Positions 24,096 to 35,839 of a DNA stretch of 64,000 nucleotides are shown in pieces. How positions within the stretch are numbered: position 1 is the stretch's first letter; every line of letters begins with the position of its first letter. The translations under genes and the position numbers were made by a program. This stretch comes from Papilionanthe hookeriana x Papilionanthe teres. Its lineage: Eukaryota; Streptophyta; Magnoliopsida; Asparagales; Orchidaceae. The stretch spans positions 41,384,070 to 41,448,069 of the forward strand of contig CM040423.1 of the NCBI GenBank assembly GCA_022702705.1. Direction: 5' to 3'. The notes under the pieces are model-generated. The model was given only the letters and a program-made list of their open reading frames with translations. It did not search any database and was not told the DNA's origin.

Positions 24096-25042
24096 GGGCC
24101 CGTTTGGGGCAGCTTAAAACAACGGGGGCGTTTTTAAAAACGCCGCACAGCCGTTTGGATTGCACTTATGAACTATATATTTCAAAACTGTGTTTTAATT
24201 TTGTATTACACGCGGCCCGGGGGAGGACCCCCGCGGGCCGCTTTTTCCTTCGCGTTTTTGGATCAAATTTCTTCAGTGCCCTCGTCGCTCGCCTGTCTCG
24301 TGCGCTTCGCATTTCGGTCACCTTCTTCGGCATTTCCAAACCACCGAACGTCGGAGAAAATGGCGTCGCTCGCTCCTTCCGCGAAGTTCGCTGCCTCCTC
24401 TTCCGCGACGAAGGGCTGCCTCTCGCGACGGTTGTCTCCTTCCGCGAAGTTCGCTGCCTCCTCTTCGGCATTTCCAAACCACCGAACTGAGCGGCGGTTG
24501 TCCAAGGAACCAAAAAGCAAAAAGCCCTAACTGAGCGCTCTCTGCTTGAGGAATTACAAAAAAAACGAGGTGAGCTTCCCAGATCTCTGGTCGTAGGTAT
24601 GCCATTGTATTTTGAAAGAACCCAATAGGTGCCTTCTTTTTCCTCTTGGTTTCTCCGTTAATTCTTTTGAAAGCTTAACATATTCAAGGTTTTCGATGAT
24701 TTTGATGTTATTTGTCAACTGATTTACTGATTTTGATTTTCTTTCACTATATTTGTAGTATACTATTCAGATGATTTTGCCTAATTCATCTTTTCATATC
24801 CTTCTTTTCCGTCAATTCTTTTGAAAGTTTAACATATTCAAGGTTTTCTATATTGAGGCGGAATGGTAATTTATCCTGGATCAGTGGTTTACTAAACGCA
24901 CAAACCAAACAGATCAGACGAACTTATCAGGATCAACTGCATATCGACAGATTATCCGGATAGTTCGCATATCGACAGATTATCCAGTATAGTTCGCTTA
25001 TCGCAGTAGTTTGGATAAACTGCAGCTGCCCCAAACAGACCC
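24096..25042. mobile_element. TIR DNA element, PIF/Tourist type, with captured GC-rich segment
   Basis: The ends are GGGCCCGTTTGGGGCAGCT at 24096 and the inverse AGCTGCCCCAAACAGACCC ending at 25042, a 19-bp inverted repeat with two mismatches. TAA flanks both sides (24093-24095, 25043-25045); a 3-bp TWA duplication and a GGGCC.GTTTGG start fit PIF/Harbinger (Tourist-like) elements. There is no transposase, so it is non-autonomous. The left half contains an unusually GC-rich block (about 24210-24600) that looks copied from a host gene. The right part has a ~45-bp direct repeat (about 24655 and 24810) and repeated ATCGACAGATTATCC near the end. Confidence 0.75.
24360..24530 (+). pseudogene. Captured exon-like frame inside TIR element
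   Basis: ATGGCGTCGCTCGC opens a 56-codon frame, MASLAPSAKFAASSSATKG..., ending SKEPKSKKP. It is rich in Ser, Ala, Lys and Arg with no acidic start, like a chloroplast or mitochondrial targeting sequence. The phrase APSAKFAASSSA/SPSAKFAASSSAF occurs twice because of an internal duplication. A donor-like CGAG/GTGAGC follows near 24570. I infer that a 5' UTR plus first exon of a host gene was captured and then partly duplicated. There is no evidence that it is expressed. Confidence 0.45.
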
Positions 25043-25142
25043 TAAATCACTCTAAAACTTGTGTGTTGAATTTTATTTTTTTTTCTATTTCTCTCTATTG
25101 ATCATTCTTTGCCTCTTCATTGAGTAATCCTCAAGAGCTGTT

Positions 25143-25251
25143 TACTTTCTATTTTTTTATTCTTCATGATACTCTGGCACATGTCTTTCCCTTGGTACTT
25201 TCTATTTTTTTATTCTTCATGATACTCTGGCACATGTCTTTCCCTTGGTAC
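25143..25251 (+). repeat. Exact 53-bp tandem duplication
   Basis: TACTTTCTATTTTTTTATTC...CCCTTGG occurs twice in a row, starting at 25143 and 25196, with no mismatch seen. It is non-coding and 100 bp outside the TIR element. Confidence 0.9.
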
Positions 25252-25529
25252 CTTTATGTGATGATTTATCATCATCAATTGCTAACAATTAATTTCAAAA
25301 TGAAAAAAATGAAATCCAAGCATGAGTTTTCATGATAAAATATTTAACTAGAAAATTTCAAAAAAGAACCAACAATAAAGACAAATCTTAATAGCCCTCT
25401 TTAGTTTCTGCATTTACACAATAAGAAAAAGGCTTCTAACTATTTTTACCAAAAATAGTTTATCAAAGGGCATCAGTTGCTTAAAAAGATGAATTATTAT
25501 TTGTTCTCATTGCAAATAAGAAGAAAACT

Positions 25530-26734
25530 ACTACTTGGATTGTAGACTCGCGAGCTTCATATCATATGACAAGAAATAAAAAAATGTCTTCCATGATTAC
25601 TACCTGTCATTAGAATTATAAAGATCATATTACAAATGTGTCGCTAGCAAATGTGGTTGGACTAAGTTTCATCATTCCCTCAACAGCTACTTTTTGTTTC
25701 CATTGCTTGACCTGGATTGCAACTTACCATCAATTAGCAAATTCACTCAATATAAAATTGTGTTAATAATTTTCATCTAATCTCTGTCACTTCTATGCCT
25801 TGGAATTAAAAAGGATGATCGGCAATGTAGATCTGTACCTTATCAAGAATCATCGTCACTCCTAGGGTTGTGTATCCACCCAAAATCAAATTTAAATTTC
25901 AAATGATTCTAATAGTGATACTAATTTCAGATTTGACACTATTACTTAGTACACCTAGATTTCACTTACCTAAAAAGTTAATTTCTTTCCTGTTCACTAA
26001 TAAAGATTTGATGAATTTTTAATGTGAAAAATGCCATCTTTCTAAACACACTCAGCGTTAATATCTCAGTCAAACATAAAACTTTCGCAAACTTTTGTTT
26101 CAGTTCAAAATGATGAGTGGGGACGGTTTACATTCATCAATAATCATTTCCATTTCATGTTGGCTTTCTTGCTGAAAGAAAAACGTGAGGCAGACAAAAT
26201 TTTTAAGCATTTAAACAGTATGATCCACACTTTATTTCAGTATAGAATTCAAGTCTTAAAAATGTGCTATGATAAAGAATACTTTGAATATGTCTTTGAA
26301 AATTATATCCTATATTAAGGGATTATTTACCAATTGTGTTGACCATTCAATAAATGGGATTGTTGAAAGAAAAACTGAGCACTGCTTAGTGGTGGCTAGA
26401 TCACTGATTTCTCTATAAGTGTTTCTATTTGAAGAGAAGTTGTCCTCATAATTACTTATCTCATTACTAGATATCACTCAAGTGTACTTAAATTTTAAAT
26501 ACCTTTTCAAATGCTCCATTCATTTTCTAAGACAGACCATTTATTCTCTTCTTCCAAAAATTTTTTGGTTGTTTAGCATTCATTTACATTCATTCACATG
26601 TTTCAGAGTAAATTAGCTTTTAAATCTATGAATAGTACTTTGATTGGGTACTCTTGAAATTAAAATTTGGTGCAAATTTTATTCATTGATCACTAAAAAA
26701 AGCTATTCCTTAATTACTCGAACAATTTAAATTT
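25530..26734 (+). pseudogene. Ty1/copia protease-integrase relic
   Basis: The protease signature appears as WIVDSRASYHMT (normal WIVDSGAS.HMT, with G changed to R) at about 25536. Integrase follows: FLLKEKREADKIFKHLNSMI and KIQV-like RIQVLK near 26170-26260, NGIVERK near 26358 (normal QQNG..ERKNR), TYLITRYHSSVLKF near 26450-26500, and KSMNSTLIGYS near 26620-26660. Stops and frameshifts occur throughout and the G to R change hits the active site, so it is dead. Order and spacing match a plus-strand copia polyprotein. No RT was recognised after the nested LINE. Confidence 0.7.
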
Positions 26735-26747
26735 TTGTGTGCTTAAC
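26735..26747. repeat. 13-bp target-site duplication, left copy
   Basis: TTGTGTGCTTAAC is repeated at 27429-27441, bounding the RTE LINE insertion. Confidence 0.75.
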
Positions 26748-27428
26748 TGAATACATGGAATTTTATTTTAGTAGTAATAGCTCTTGTGACGGAAATGTAA
26801 CTATGGGTGATCAAATTATTAAAAGGTGTGGACGCTTTAGATATCTCAGGTCTATTGTTCAAGGTGATGGTGATATTAATGGGGATGTTATTAGTTGAAT
26901 TCAAGTTGGTTGGTTGAAGTGGAGGAGTGCTTCGGGCCTATTGTGTGATAGAAAAGTAAAGGAAAATTTTATTTGGTGGTGAGACCTGCAATGCTCTATG
27001 GCGCTGAATGTTGGCCTTTAAAAGAGAAGCATAAAACTAAGTTAAGTGTTGCCGAAATGAGAATGATTAGATGGATGAGTGGCTTTACACTTAGAGACAA
27101 AATGCGAAATGAATATATTTGTGATAGGGTTGGTGTAGCTCCAGTGGTGGACAAAATTAGAGAGTCATTATGGATGGTTTGGTCACATTAAACGTCGACC
27201 ATCGATGATCCGATTAGAAGAGTAGATGTTTTAGATACGACTTATGTTAAGTAAGGTAGAGGTAAACCTGGGAAGACTTGGGCATATTGTATAAAAAATG
27301 ATCTTAATTTATTAAAATTAAATGAAAATATGACACTAAATAGAACACAATGGAGAAAAAGGATTCATGTAGCCGACCCCACTTTTAGTGGGATAAAGGT
27401 TTTGTTGTTGTTGTTGTTGTTGTTATTG
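26748..27428 (+). mobile_element. 5'-truncated RTE-type LINE nested in copia relic
   Basis: The translation begins EYMEFYFSSNSSCDGNV and GDQIIKRCGRFRYL, the segment after RT in RTE-clade ORFs. It continues after a frameshift with RPAMLYGAECWPLKEKHKTK and VAEMRMIRWMSGFTLRDKMR, RNEYICDRVGVAPV, and ends in TQWRKRIHVADPT and a (TTG)n tail. A 13-bp duplication flanks it. It lacks endonuclease and RT, so it is an inactive C-terminal fragment of about 680 bp. It interrupts the decayed copia sequence and is therefore younger. Confidence 0.85.
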
Positions 27429-27887
27429 TTGTGTGCTTAACATTCTTTGAAAACCAATTTTATTATTGCCCCAAACTTAAATTCATGGGGAGAGAATTCC
27501 CATATAAGAATCTCATATTTAAAATTTATTTTATCATTTATCATTATCTTTCATCGAATCTATGAACAAAAAATATTTCTTTTTGTCCCTCAATCAACCT
27601 ACTGAAGCACAACGGAATCACAGACCGCCTCATCAACTTATCAGTGGACTCTACCTCTGGAAATTTAACTTTATGTATGTGCTAAGTGGAAAAGAAAAAT
27701 CAAGAAGGGGATCAATTAATATATCTCTAACAACCCAAAAACTTGCTTCTATTCATGGACTAAAGAAGTGCAAACTTTTGAAAATGAATCCATATCTGAT
27801 TATGTTGATTTTCATTGTTCTCTTGCCATAAAGAAACATATGAGTTAATGCAACGAACACTCAATCTATGAATTTATAACTTAAAAA

Positions 27888-28121
27888 GGCTTTCACTTAA
27901 ATTACATGTTTTTACCACTAACTAATAAATGTGGTTTCCAAATAATACTTGAGAAGCTCTCTAAACTCTCGTGTTGAAAACTGTAATGGTAGAAATTCAG
28001 CCTAGGCTTTCACTTAGATTACATGTTTTCGCCACCAATCTTAATAAAAATTGTTTTCGAAACGATACTCAGGAAGCTCTCAAAACTCGAGTTGTAAACG
28101 GTAATGGAAGAAATTCAGCCT
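27888..28121 (+). repeat. ~117-bp tandem duplication (two diverged copies)
   Basis: GGCTTTCACTTA.ATTACATG starts at 27888 and again at 28005. Both copies end GGTAGAAATTCAGCCT/GGAAGAAATTCAGCCT. They differ at about 15-20 percent of sites, so the duplication is old. It may lie in the copia-derived region, but no protein was recognised. Confidence 0.75.
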
Positions 28122-28139
28122 TTAAAAAAGAATGTTATG

Positions 28140-30320
28140 TGGGAAATATTTGAACTTCCGCTAGGAAATCAAATAGTTGGATATAAATAGACTGTTGCAA
28201 GCAACTAAAAAACAGATTTGAGCGTGGATAAATTTAAAACATGATTTGTTGCAAAATGATACACAGCCATAATTTATAAACTATCATAAAATTTTTCTCT
28301 AATTGCCAGACAATTCAATTCGAGTTTTGCTTCCTCTTGTGTTAAATTTGGACTGTCATTTGCTTTAACTTAATATTTTATAGATATCTTGAGGAGGAAA
28401 TATATTTGGAAATCCCATTGTGATTGGAAAATTATAGAATCATCAATAAGATATATAGGCTAAAAAAACTCTATATACTTTTAGGCTTTTAGATTCAACT
28501 AGTTTAGGGTTTATGTTATCCTGAGTTTTGTTTCTAAGCTGGATAATTTAGGGTTACAATTGATCTACTTAATGGTGGTTCCCGTGATTTAAGTTGTTGA
28601 ATTTAATTTCATCATGAATAATTTGGTAATTCTACGAATATATTGAATAGTGGTCTGTTCAACGTCAAACTATTCAAACTCTTTATCTAAAGCTTACCTA
28701 AAGGAGACAATGTTTGATCACGTGGGTTTGTTTCTGTGTGTGTGTGTGTGTTGACAAGTAACTTTGAGAAAATTCTGATCATATTAGACAGTCCTACAAC
28801 GAGAATGTGGCGATTTTGAAAATCTAAAATACTTGCTATGAAATTGGCATTATCAAAATATGGTATTTCTATTTTCCAATTGAAGTATAATTCTGAGCTA
28901 CTTCAAGAAATAGAAATGCATAAATATAAGCTTATAAAAACTCTAATGAATCCAATAAACAATGATAAAAAAAAAGAGTATCATCACCATTAATAGCATT
29001 CCCATTGATAAAAGTACGCATTACACCCCATGGGAAAACTCAGCTACCTCTATATTATATCATCCTATTAGGGTTCCTTGTTAGAGTTGTAAGCCATTAC
29101 CTGAACAACCATACTGAAAACTACATGGAAGTTAACTGCATTTTAGGTTACCTCTAACTGACAGTGAAAAAGGTCCGGCTATATAACAAATCATTCAACT
29201 ACAAAATTAATTATATTACAAATATTGAGTGGGTTACAAATCATCAAATGGAAGATCCATCTTTGGTTATTTTATTTATGTACGTGGAAACTTATTTACA
29301 GCAGGGAACAATAAATAATTTATGACCTCAAGAAATTGTGTTGAAGCTAAATATAGATTACTTACACTTAGTATTTGCAAAATAATGTAATTTACATAAT
29401 TGCTTATATTGCGACAATATGATTGTTATCATAATTGCAAAAATTCATGTCCACCATGCTAGGACTAAATATATTGAGGTAAATTGGTATTTCATCTCAG
29501 AAAAAAAATTGAAAATGGACAAGCCCAACTAAATTATGTTCCAATAATTTACTCAGATAGGAGATATTCTCACCAAAATATTTAACTAAATACTATCTAT
29601 TATATATGGTCATAAATTTAGTTGTTTAGGCATACGCATGAACATGTGTGCACGCTATACATTGCACTAATTTTTTAGGAATCTTAGAACACTATCTTTA
29701 ATGACGTCTGGAAGTGAGACTTTTGAAGCACACAAATTGGGGGAAGAAATCACTTTTACTTCACTCGCCAGTCAAATAATCAATGCAATTCACTTTCCAC
29801 TTATTACATGTAGCAAATCGGTGGCTCGTACTTTATTTGTATTTTGCTTTGAGCACCAACTATTAACCATCAAGTTCATTTTGAGCTTTATCAAAGTCAA
29901 AATTCAATTCAATTTTGAATAATTTTCAATCATTTGTGGCATGGCATTTATTCATATGACCACTCGTATAGATTCATGTGTGTAAACAAATGATTAGTTC
30001 CACAAATGTATTAATTTAAATACAAATAGATGTATTGATACCTGTGTATGCATTAATGCATGCATTCATATTCAATCTCGAGCTAACTTAGTCCAATTTG
30101 AGCTGAATCCAAAACCAAAATTGCTATAATTATAAGCAAGCGGGCTTTGATTTTGGTATCAAATTTCTGTTCTAGCACTAAAAGAGTGGTTGTGATGAAT
30201 GTTTCTTATAATATGGCATAAACCTTCATTCTTTTCATTCGAATAATCATTTGAATCATATTGTTTTGTGGCGTCCTATTCGGCTATTGTTTAGTCTTGA
30301 TTAATCTGATCCGATTTTAT
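28140..30320. other. No gene recognised
   Basis: AT-rich sequence with a (TG)n run at about 28735-28750 and no convincing frame on either strand. Confidence 0.5.
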
Positions 30321-30335
30321 GGTTGATGTACCCAG

Positions 30336-30550
30336 TTTGGGCGGATGCGGATACCTGGTTTGAGAGGCAACAGCAGGAGCAAGAGATGCAGCGTTTGCAG
30401 GCAGAACAGAGGGCAGCAATGCAAGCTGCAGAGGATTTGCACAGAAAGAAATTGGCTGAAGAGCGACAAGGGGAGAAGGAAGATGATGCCGAACTGAAAT
30501 CTGATCCTATGGCTGTGGCTGAAGCAGAGGCTCTTACACAAACTACCTAA
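30336..30550 (+). CDS. Isolated coiled-coil exon, unidentified protein
   Basis: After a plausible acceptor (GTACCCAG ending at 30335) an open frame in phase 2 encodes WADADTWFERQQQEQEMQRL, QAEQRAAMQAAEDLHRKKLA, then a Glu/Asp-rich acidic tail ending TQTT and a TAA at 30550. Glu, Gln, Lys and Ala dominate in a heptad-like pattern, and the GC content is well above its surroundings, as in a genuine plant exon. It would be a 3'-terminal exon of about 71 codons. No upstream partner was identified. If it is real, the gene enters from the left and the TE-rich 1-30 kb may be its intron. A pseudogene or retrocopy is also possible. I do not recognise the protein. Confidence 0.5.
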
Positions 30551-30661
30551 GTCGCTATTAAGGAAAGAAGAGAAACGTATTGCTCATAAAGTATATCAGG
30601 CTCAACAATGGAAATTTGATTTTTTTTTTTATTTGAATCTTCTCTTTGTGCTGCTGAACTT

Positions 30662-30679
30662 TATAGCTGAGATGCACTT
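30662..30679. repeat. 18-bp target-site duplication, left copy
   Basis: TATAGCTGAGATGCACTT occurs exactly again at 30770-30787. Confidence 0.85.
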
Positions 30680-30769
30680 TTTTTTTTTTTTTTTTTTGTT
30701 AAAAAGGAGACTATTGCCCCCTACGCGTTCCATAAAAGAAAAAATACAACTCGGGAATGAGTTCCTATC
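30680..30769 (-). mobile_element. Short retroposed insertion with poly(A), minus strand
   Basis: A 20-base T run is followed by about 70 bp of unique sequence (GTTAAAAAGGAGACTATTGC ...), flanked by an exact 18-bp duplication. Read on the minus strand it is a short body ending in poly(A). This is the structure of a target-primed retroposition product, either a SINE or the 3' end of a LINE. No pol III boxes are obvious in the body, so a LINE 3' end is slightly favoured. Confidence 0.8.
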
Positions 30770-30879
30770 TATAGCTGAGATGCACTTAATTGTTTGATTA
30801 TATTTATTGTCTATCTTGTAATTTTAGCTCGGTTGTTTAGTTTGAGTATAATAGGTATGAACTTCCAATGAAATTATAA

Positions 30880-31900
30880 GATATTTGATTCGACAGCTAC
30901 AAATTTTCATCATATGTCATGAATCTCGAGGTGTAACATGGATCTTGAGGTAATCTTTTGAGTAAAAAATATTCAAAAATCGATAAAAAATCGTCCAGAG
31001 GTTTGATTTCAACAAACTTATAATCAAACTGAGCAGCTCAATGAGACGGACCCAATGATATCAACATTAGTCCAATCGAGTCAAATGAAGGTCAGATCAT
31101 GTCATTAAACCAATCTTATAAGTTTTCCATGCATATTTGAAAGGTCAATCGAATGTGGAATCTAGCAAGTTTATGGTCGAATCAAGTGTCTCGACAAGGC
31201 AAATCCAGGAAGCTCAAGATCGCTCAATTCGGACATCATGGCATTCAAATGTACATCAAACGTCATCTGATAAAAGGAAGCTCTTCGGACCGTTTGATCA
31301 AGTGGTTCATATTTCTATATTAATAACACCCAAAACACTGTAAATATAGCCTCACCCCTCTTATGAGCGGAGAGGAGAGCTTGACATATGAGGAAGAGCT
31401 TGAACCTTTGAGAAGAAGTCGAAGTCCAGCACAACCATCTTTGACTGTCGTTGATCACCACTGACCTCCTTCGACTGCCGCTGACTGTCATCGACTCTCT
31501 CTGATCGCAGTCGACCACCGTCGACCACCACTGACCTCCATCGACCACTGCTGACCGTCATTGATCACAATCATTCTCTGTTGACCATCATCGATCATTG
31601 CTAACCAATGTCGACCAGCACCGACTGAATGCCACCAATTTCTTTCAGTCGATGCATGTTCCTAGCAAAAATTGATCATCATGTCGACGTTACAACTTGT
31701 AGTAATATTTCTCGCATGTGGGACAAGTGCTTACAACTGTAATTATTCTTTTATAGTGGAACTCTTTAGCTGGGTCAGATCCCGCAGATTTTCTCTTTTC
31801 GGGTTTTTTATATAAAAATTTATGGTGTCATTGTTAGTTGTTTTCTCTTTTCTGAGTGTGTGTTGTTGAATCTTTGTACCACATTAAAACATATTTGGAT
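30880..31900 (+). mobile_element. Probable Ty1/copia LTR remnant
   Basis: The 3' part (about 31760-31840) reads GGAACTCTTTAGCTGGGTCA, GATCCCGCAG..., then TTTTCGGGTTTTTTATATAA and TTTATGGTGTC. This order of motifs is common near the U5 end of copia LTRs. Neither boundary could be fixed, and no target duplication was found. An imperfect TCGACCACC-type repeat lies inside. Confidence 0.4.
31440..31630 (+). repeat. Short imperfect repeats of (A/T)CGACC(A/G)CC type
   Basis: Variants of TCGACCACCGTCGACC, TTGATCAC and CTGACC recur about every 10-12 bp. Open frames on the minus strand here (Trp/Arg/Ser-rich) are products of the repeat, not genes. Confidence 0.6.
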
Positions 31901-32244
31901 ATTTTCTGATCAGAAATATGGTATTTTATTCAGTTCAGTACACTCTGTATAGTTAAAGTTTGATCTCACTTAAATAAAGAACCAAATTTGAAAATTGACA
32001 TGAACCGACTACTTGCATGTAATTTTCATTCCACACATTCATGATTGATCTATGTCATTTAATTATATTAATATATGTGACTATTGATGGGTTTAGTTGT
32101 GACAAATACAACGAAGACTCGTTTGATCCTATATTGATATGATTTATGGACGAGATTGTAACGTGTCTTTATAATAATGACAACAAATTTTGGCGCTCTA
32201 AGGTTGACATATTTATTTTTTACATATGTAGTCCAGTGGGAGAT

Positions 32245-32654
32245 TGTTGGATTAATTATGGACTACAATGTAATTAATAAATGTGTTGAGTCATTATTTA
32301 ATAAGTCAAAATTATTGTGATCTAATTAATAAGTAAAGTTTATGACTTTAGGCACATTTGTCATAAAATTATAAGTGTGGATACCATAAGTGCAAATTCT
32401 GATTTGATGAGGGGCAGAATTGGAATTTAGCAATTATTGTAACCACCTATTGGTTATATTAAATAGAGGGGTAATGATCCATGATCTGCACAGTCTAAAA
32501 ACTTCTCTTGTTCCCCATCAACGAGAGAGACTAAGGAAAACTCCGGAAAATCTGCAGATTGGAAGATCATTGCTTGCAATCGATCAAATGGATTCAGGTA
32601 CGCTTCCGCGTTAAGATCATAGATAGATTTAAGTTTTGTTGTTTTTCTCCAACA
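32245..32654 (+). repeat. Ty1/copia LTR (410 bp), 3' or solo
   Basis: It begins TGTTGGATTAATTATGG and ends TTTCTCCAACA, an inverted TGTTGG...CCAACA pair. It is preceded by CAGTGGGAGAT, the purine tract that normally precedes a copia 3' LTR. A TATA-like TATATTAAATAG is at about 32455. The 5' partner and coding part were not found upstream. Confidence 0.6.
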
Positions 32655-32659
32655 AGAAT

Positions 32660-35500
32660 GTGAACGGAAATTAAAGTTTTACGGATTAAAGTTTCTAACA
32701 TAGTGAACTTAATTGAATGCATTAAGAATGGTTTTAAGAGATTGTGATTTGTTTAAACCAAAATTATGAAAAATGGATGAATAAACCAATCAAAAAATCA
32801 ACCTTGAATTTTTTTTTAAGTGAACTTAAAATCAAACACAAGTATTATTAGATCCAATTCAAATTATTATAGGTAAATAGAAAAATCATATAACCGATCA
32901 TTACATATAATATAAAGAATGATATAATGTGAAAAGAAACTAAATGTTAATGCATATGTATTCAATAAAGTAAAAAATTTCTTGCCCAACTTTATAACTA
33001 TGTTATGAGAGTATTCAATGGTGTTTCCCTTTCACCGCCCACTCTTATCTCATTATTCATATATTTGTTTATAATATCTGATATCAAAGACTTGAAAGTA
33101 GATAATTGCTCTTAATTAATTGTGTAGAGGGAATTGATGGCACATGGGTCCATGAGCTTGTGCTTCTCTTCTGATGTATTTGTGAAATTTTTTATCATAT
33201 ACTTCTTAATCCCTACCTTTCCCTCTTATAATTGATTAATTTAACCTTACTTCTATGTATAATAGCAAGAGATGAATTAACATCTCTATCTTTTTACGTC
33301 ATCTACCAATTTTAATATCCAATACCTAAAGGTACCCAACAGTTCTTCATTATTCAGACAAAGAAGAATAATGGTGCACATATATATGATCTTGTGCTTC
33401 ATTCCTACTTTATTTATGAATTTAGTTGCCATGCATTTTGTGCGCTTTTACATTCTCCTTTAATTTATAAATTAGTCTCAATTTTATGAACAATAAAATT
33501 AAATGAGCTAATATCGTTTGCTAATATCTTTTGTTAAATGAGCTAGAAAAAAGGCAAGGGATTAGTTCATTATGCTCTCCACTTCTTGCTCAACCTCTTA
33601 CTCCGTGCCCTTCTTCTTTTTGCACATCATCTCCAAACTCAACTTAACGAATGGTTGAGTTAGTAATAAATACCTGTCCATTGTTCTTTCATCCATTCCT
33701 ACTCCTCCATACGTATACAAATTTGAAGAAGATTTTTTAGTGTCTAATTTATACTCTAATCTTATTTTATTATTGTCTAATACTATTTGACCTTTATATT
33801 ACTCTTTTGTATTTAATAAAAGTTGCTTCAACATTTTGTAAGATGACATGATTAACTTATAGCTAATTATTTTATGGCTGACTCTTTGTTTTCTCTTTAA
33901 AAATGACGGTGCTCGTGAATATCTTGTTGCTCTTCTAGCTCAATATCTTTGGGGCTTTTTGACCAAAGAAATTTACATGTGTGCTTCCTTATTACTAGGC
34001 AGTTTCATAAGCTTAATATCTTAACAATATTGTATATCTAATTACACTATATTATATTGGGATATTATTCATCTAAATAGTGGTATTATAACACATTATA
34101 TCATCTTTAATAATCATTATATCCTCTCCCAAGATACATTACCCTTAGCAATCAAAAAGTATTTTCTTTTCTTTAACCAATTCAATTATCTTAATAATAA
34201 TATCACTATGTTTATCATATTTAAGGAGTTTATCATTAAATTAAAAAAAAAAAACCAAGTTTCTACAAATACTCTCCCTATATTTGATTTCTTAAGGTTT
34301 CTCCATCAAGGTAGTTCTCTTATAATCTACTCAATACTCACACTATTAAATTTATCCACATAAGATTATTCTCTAGACCCCCATTTAAATATTGATGCAA
34401 ATTGTATAATTCTAAAAGTTATTTTCTTCACTTCCTGTCTTAAATATTAGATATAATAGAGTAGTGCGTATTCTCATTATAGTCAACCCACCGTTATAAA
34501 AACGAGTGAATTAGGGACTTAGAAAACTATTAATTAAAATTATTTGAAAAATTAACTTAAAAGAGATCTCTTAGCATTGACGACGAGGTCATTAATCTCA
34601 AATGCTCAAAATTTTTTTCCATCACATTTTCAGCTTTGCACATAACACGAGTAATATAATACCTCAATGTAGAAATATTTAAGCCGGATATTTGTATACA
34701 TAAGAAAATAATTTGAATGAGTAACTTTAAAAGAGATGGACAACACAAAATAATTTAATTCAAATTATATTTGTAGAAGACCAAATAATGTTTAAAATTT
34801 GCTCCTATCCTGTTGAAATGTTATTCCATTCATCATTGAACTTTACTAAACTATATTTGAAATGTTTTTTAATTTAATTATAACTATATCAAACCTTATT
34901 AAATTTTCTTAAAGTATTATTAAAATCAACTTAAAATTTTATTTTGAGAATTAAAAATTATTCAAAAGTTAGAACAAGGTTCTATTAATGATCAAAGATC
35001 ATTTGAACACATTTATTGTAGGCAACGTATCACCTAATGTCTTTCTAAATTTAAAATTTAAGGAACTGATTTGAGATAATTGCACTGAGAACTCCAAGAT
35101 AGAGATGCCATTTGGAAAGGGCTCTATTAAGGGATCAAATTATATCTATATAATATGGGAATATTTTAATCCCACTTAAATTTTCGGTATAGTTCTAAAA
35201 TAAAATAAATTGTTGATATATTTGATCAATTTTTTACTTTTATGAGTCATATTAAGCAAACATAGGAGCTCTTCAAAAGAAGTTCCTGTCATGACTACTC
35301 ATATGAAGGAGAAGAAAAATGAAAATATGTCAAAATAAAATAATTAGAATTAAAATTAAATTATAATTTTTTTTTTCTACTAGGGTTTTAAATTCCCATC
35401 TTAAAAAAATAATTTTTAAAAAACAAGATAGAATAAAGAATTCAATTTAGTTTTCTTATTTTTATTATTGGAATGATGATGCATAAGTTTTAAATGCTTT
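32660..35500. other. AT-rich intergenic sequence upstream of carrier gene
   Basis: No frame, TE protein or clear repeat was recognised. Very AT-rich, with several A/T runs. Confidence 0.5.
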
Positions 35501-35509
35501 TCATAATCC

Positions 35510-35516
35510 TATAAAT
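35510..35516 (+). promoter_or_regulatory. Candidate TATA box of carrier gene
   Basis: TATAAAT lies 324 bp before the ATG, at the point where AT-rich intergenic DNA changes to GC-richer leader sequence. A start site near 35540 would give a 5' UTR of about 300 nt. Confidence 0.45.
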
Positions 35517-35671
35517 TCACGAAAGCAGAAACGAGCTTCTGGTGGAGGTCGGTCCCCATTCGCCCAGTATTGAAATATACTCCTCAAGCTTTAGCAAAGA
35601 AGTCGCATCTTCCTCGGTTTTCTTGCGTTCCAAGGAAAGCGGGTTTCCATTTTCCGAGACGCCACGGCCGC

Positions 35672-35680
35672 ATGGTGTGA
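35672..35680 (+). other. Minimal upstream ORF (ATG GTG TGA)
   Basis: This is the only ATG seen between the candidate start site and the main ATG at 35840. It is followed by one codon and a stop. Such a minimal uORF could modestly reduce translation; that is inference. Confidence 0.35.
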
Positions 35681-35839
35681 TTGGAGGATTCTTATCCTCA
35701 TCGAGTCGACTCTCTTGTAGCTTTCGTTTTGCTCCTGAATATTCTCTTGTTCCTGGTACTGTTGCCGTCGAAAGTTGGGGATCTCTCACCTTATCAGCCT
35801 TTTGCTCTTCGGATCGGAAACCTGGATTCGAGGGTGAAC

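Noticed and set aside
31315..31561. Trp/Arg/Ser-rich minus-strand frames
   Set aside because: Products of short TCGACC-type repeats, with no domain.
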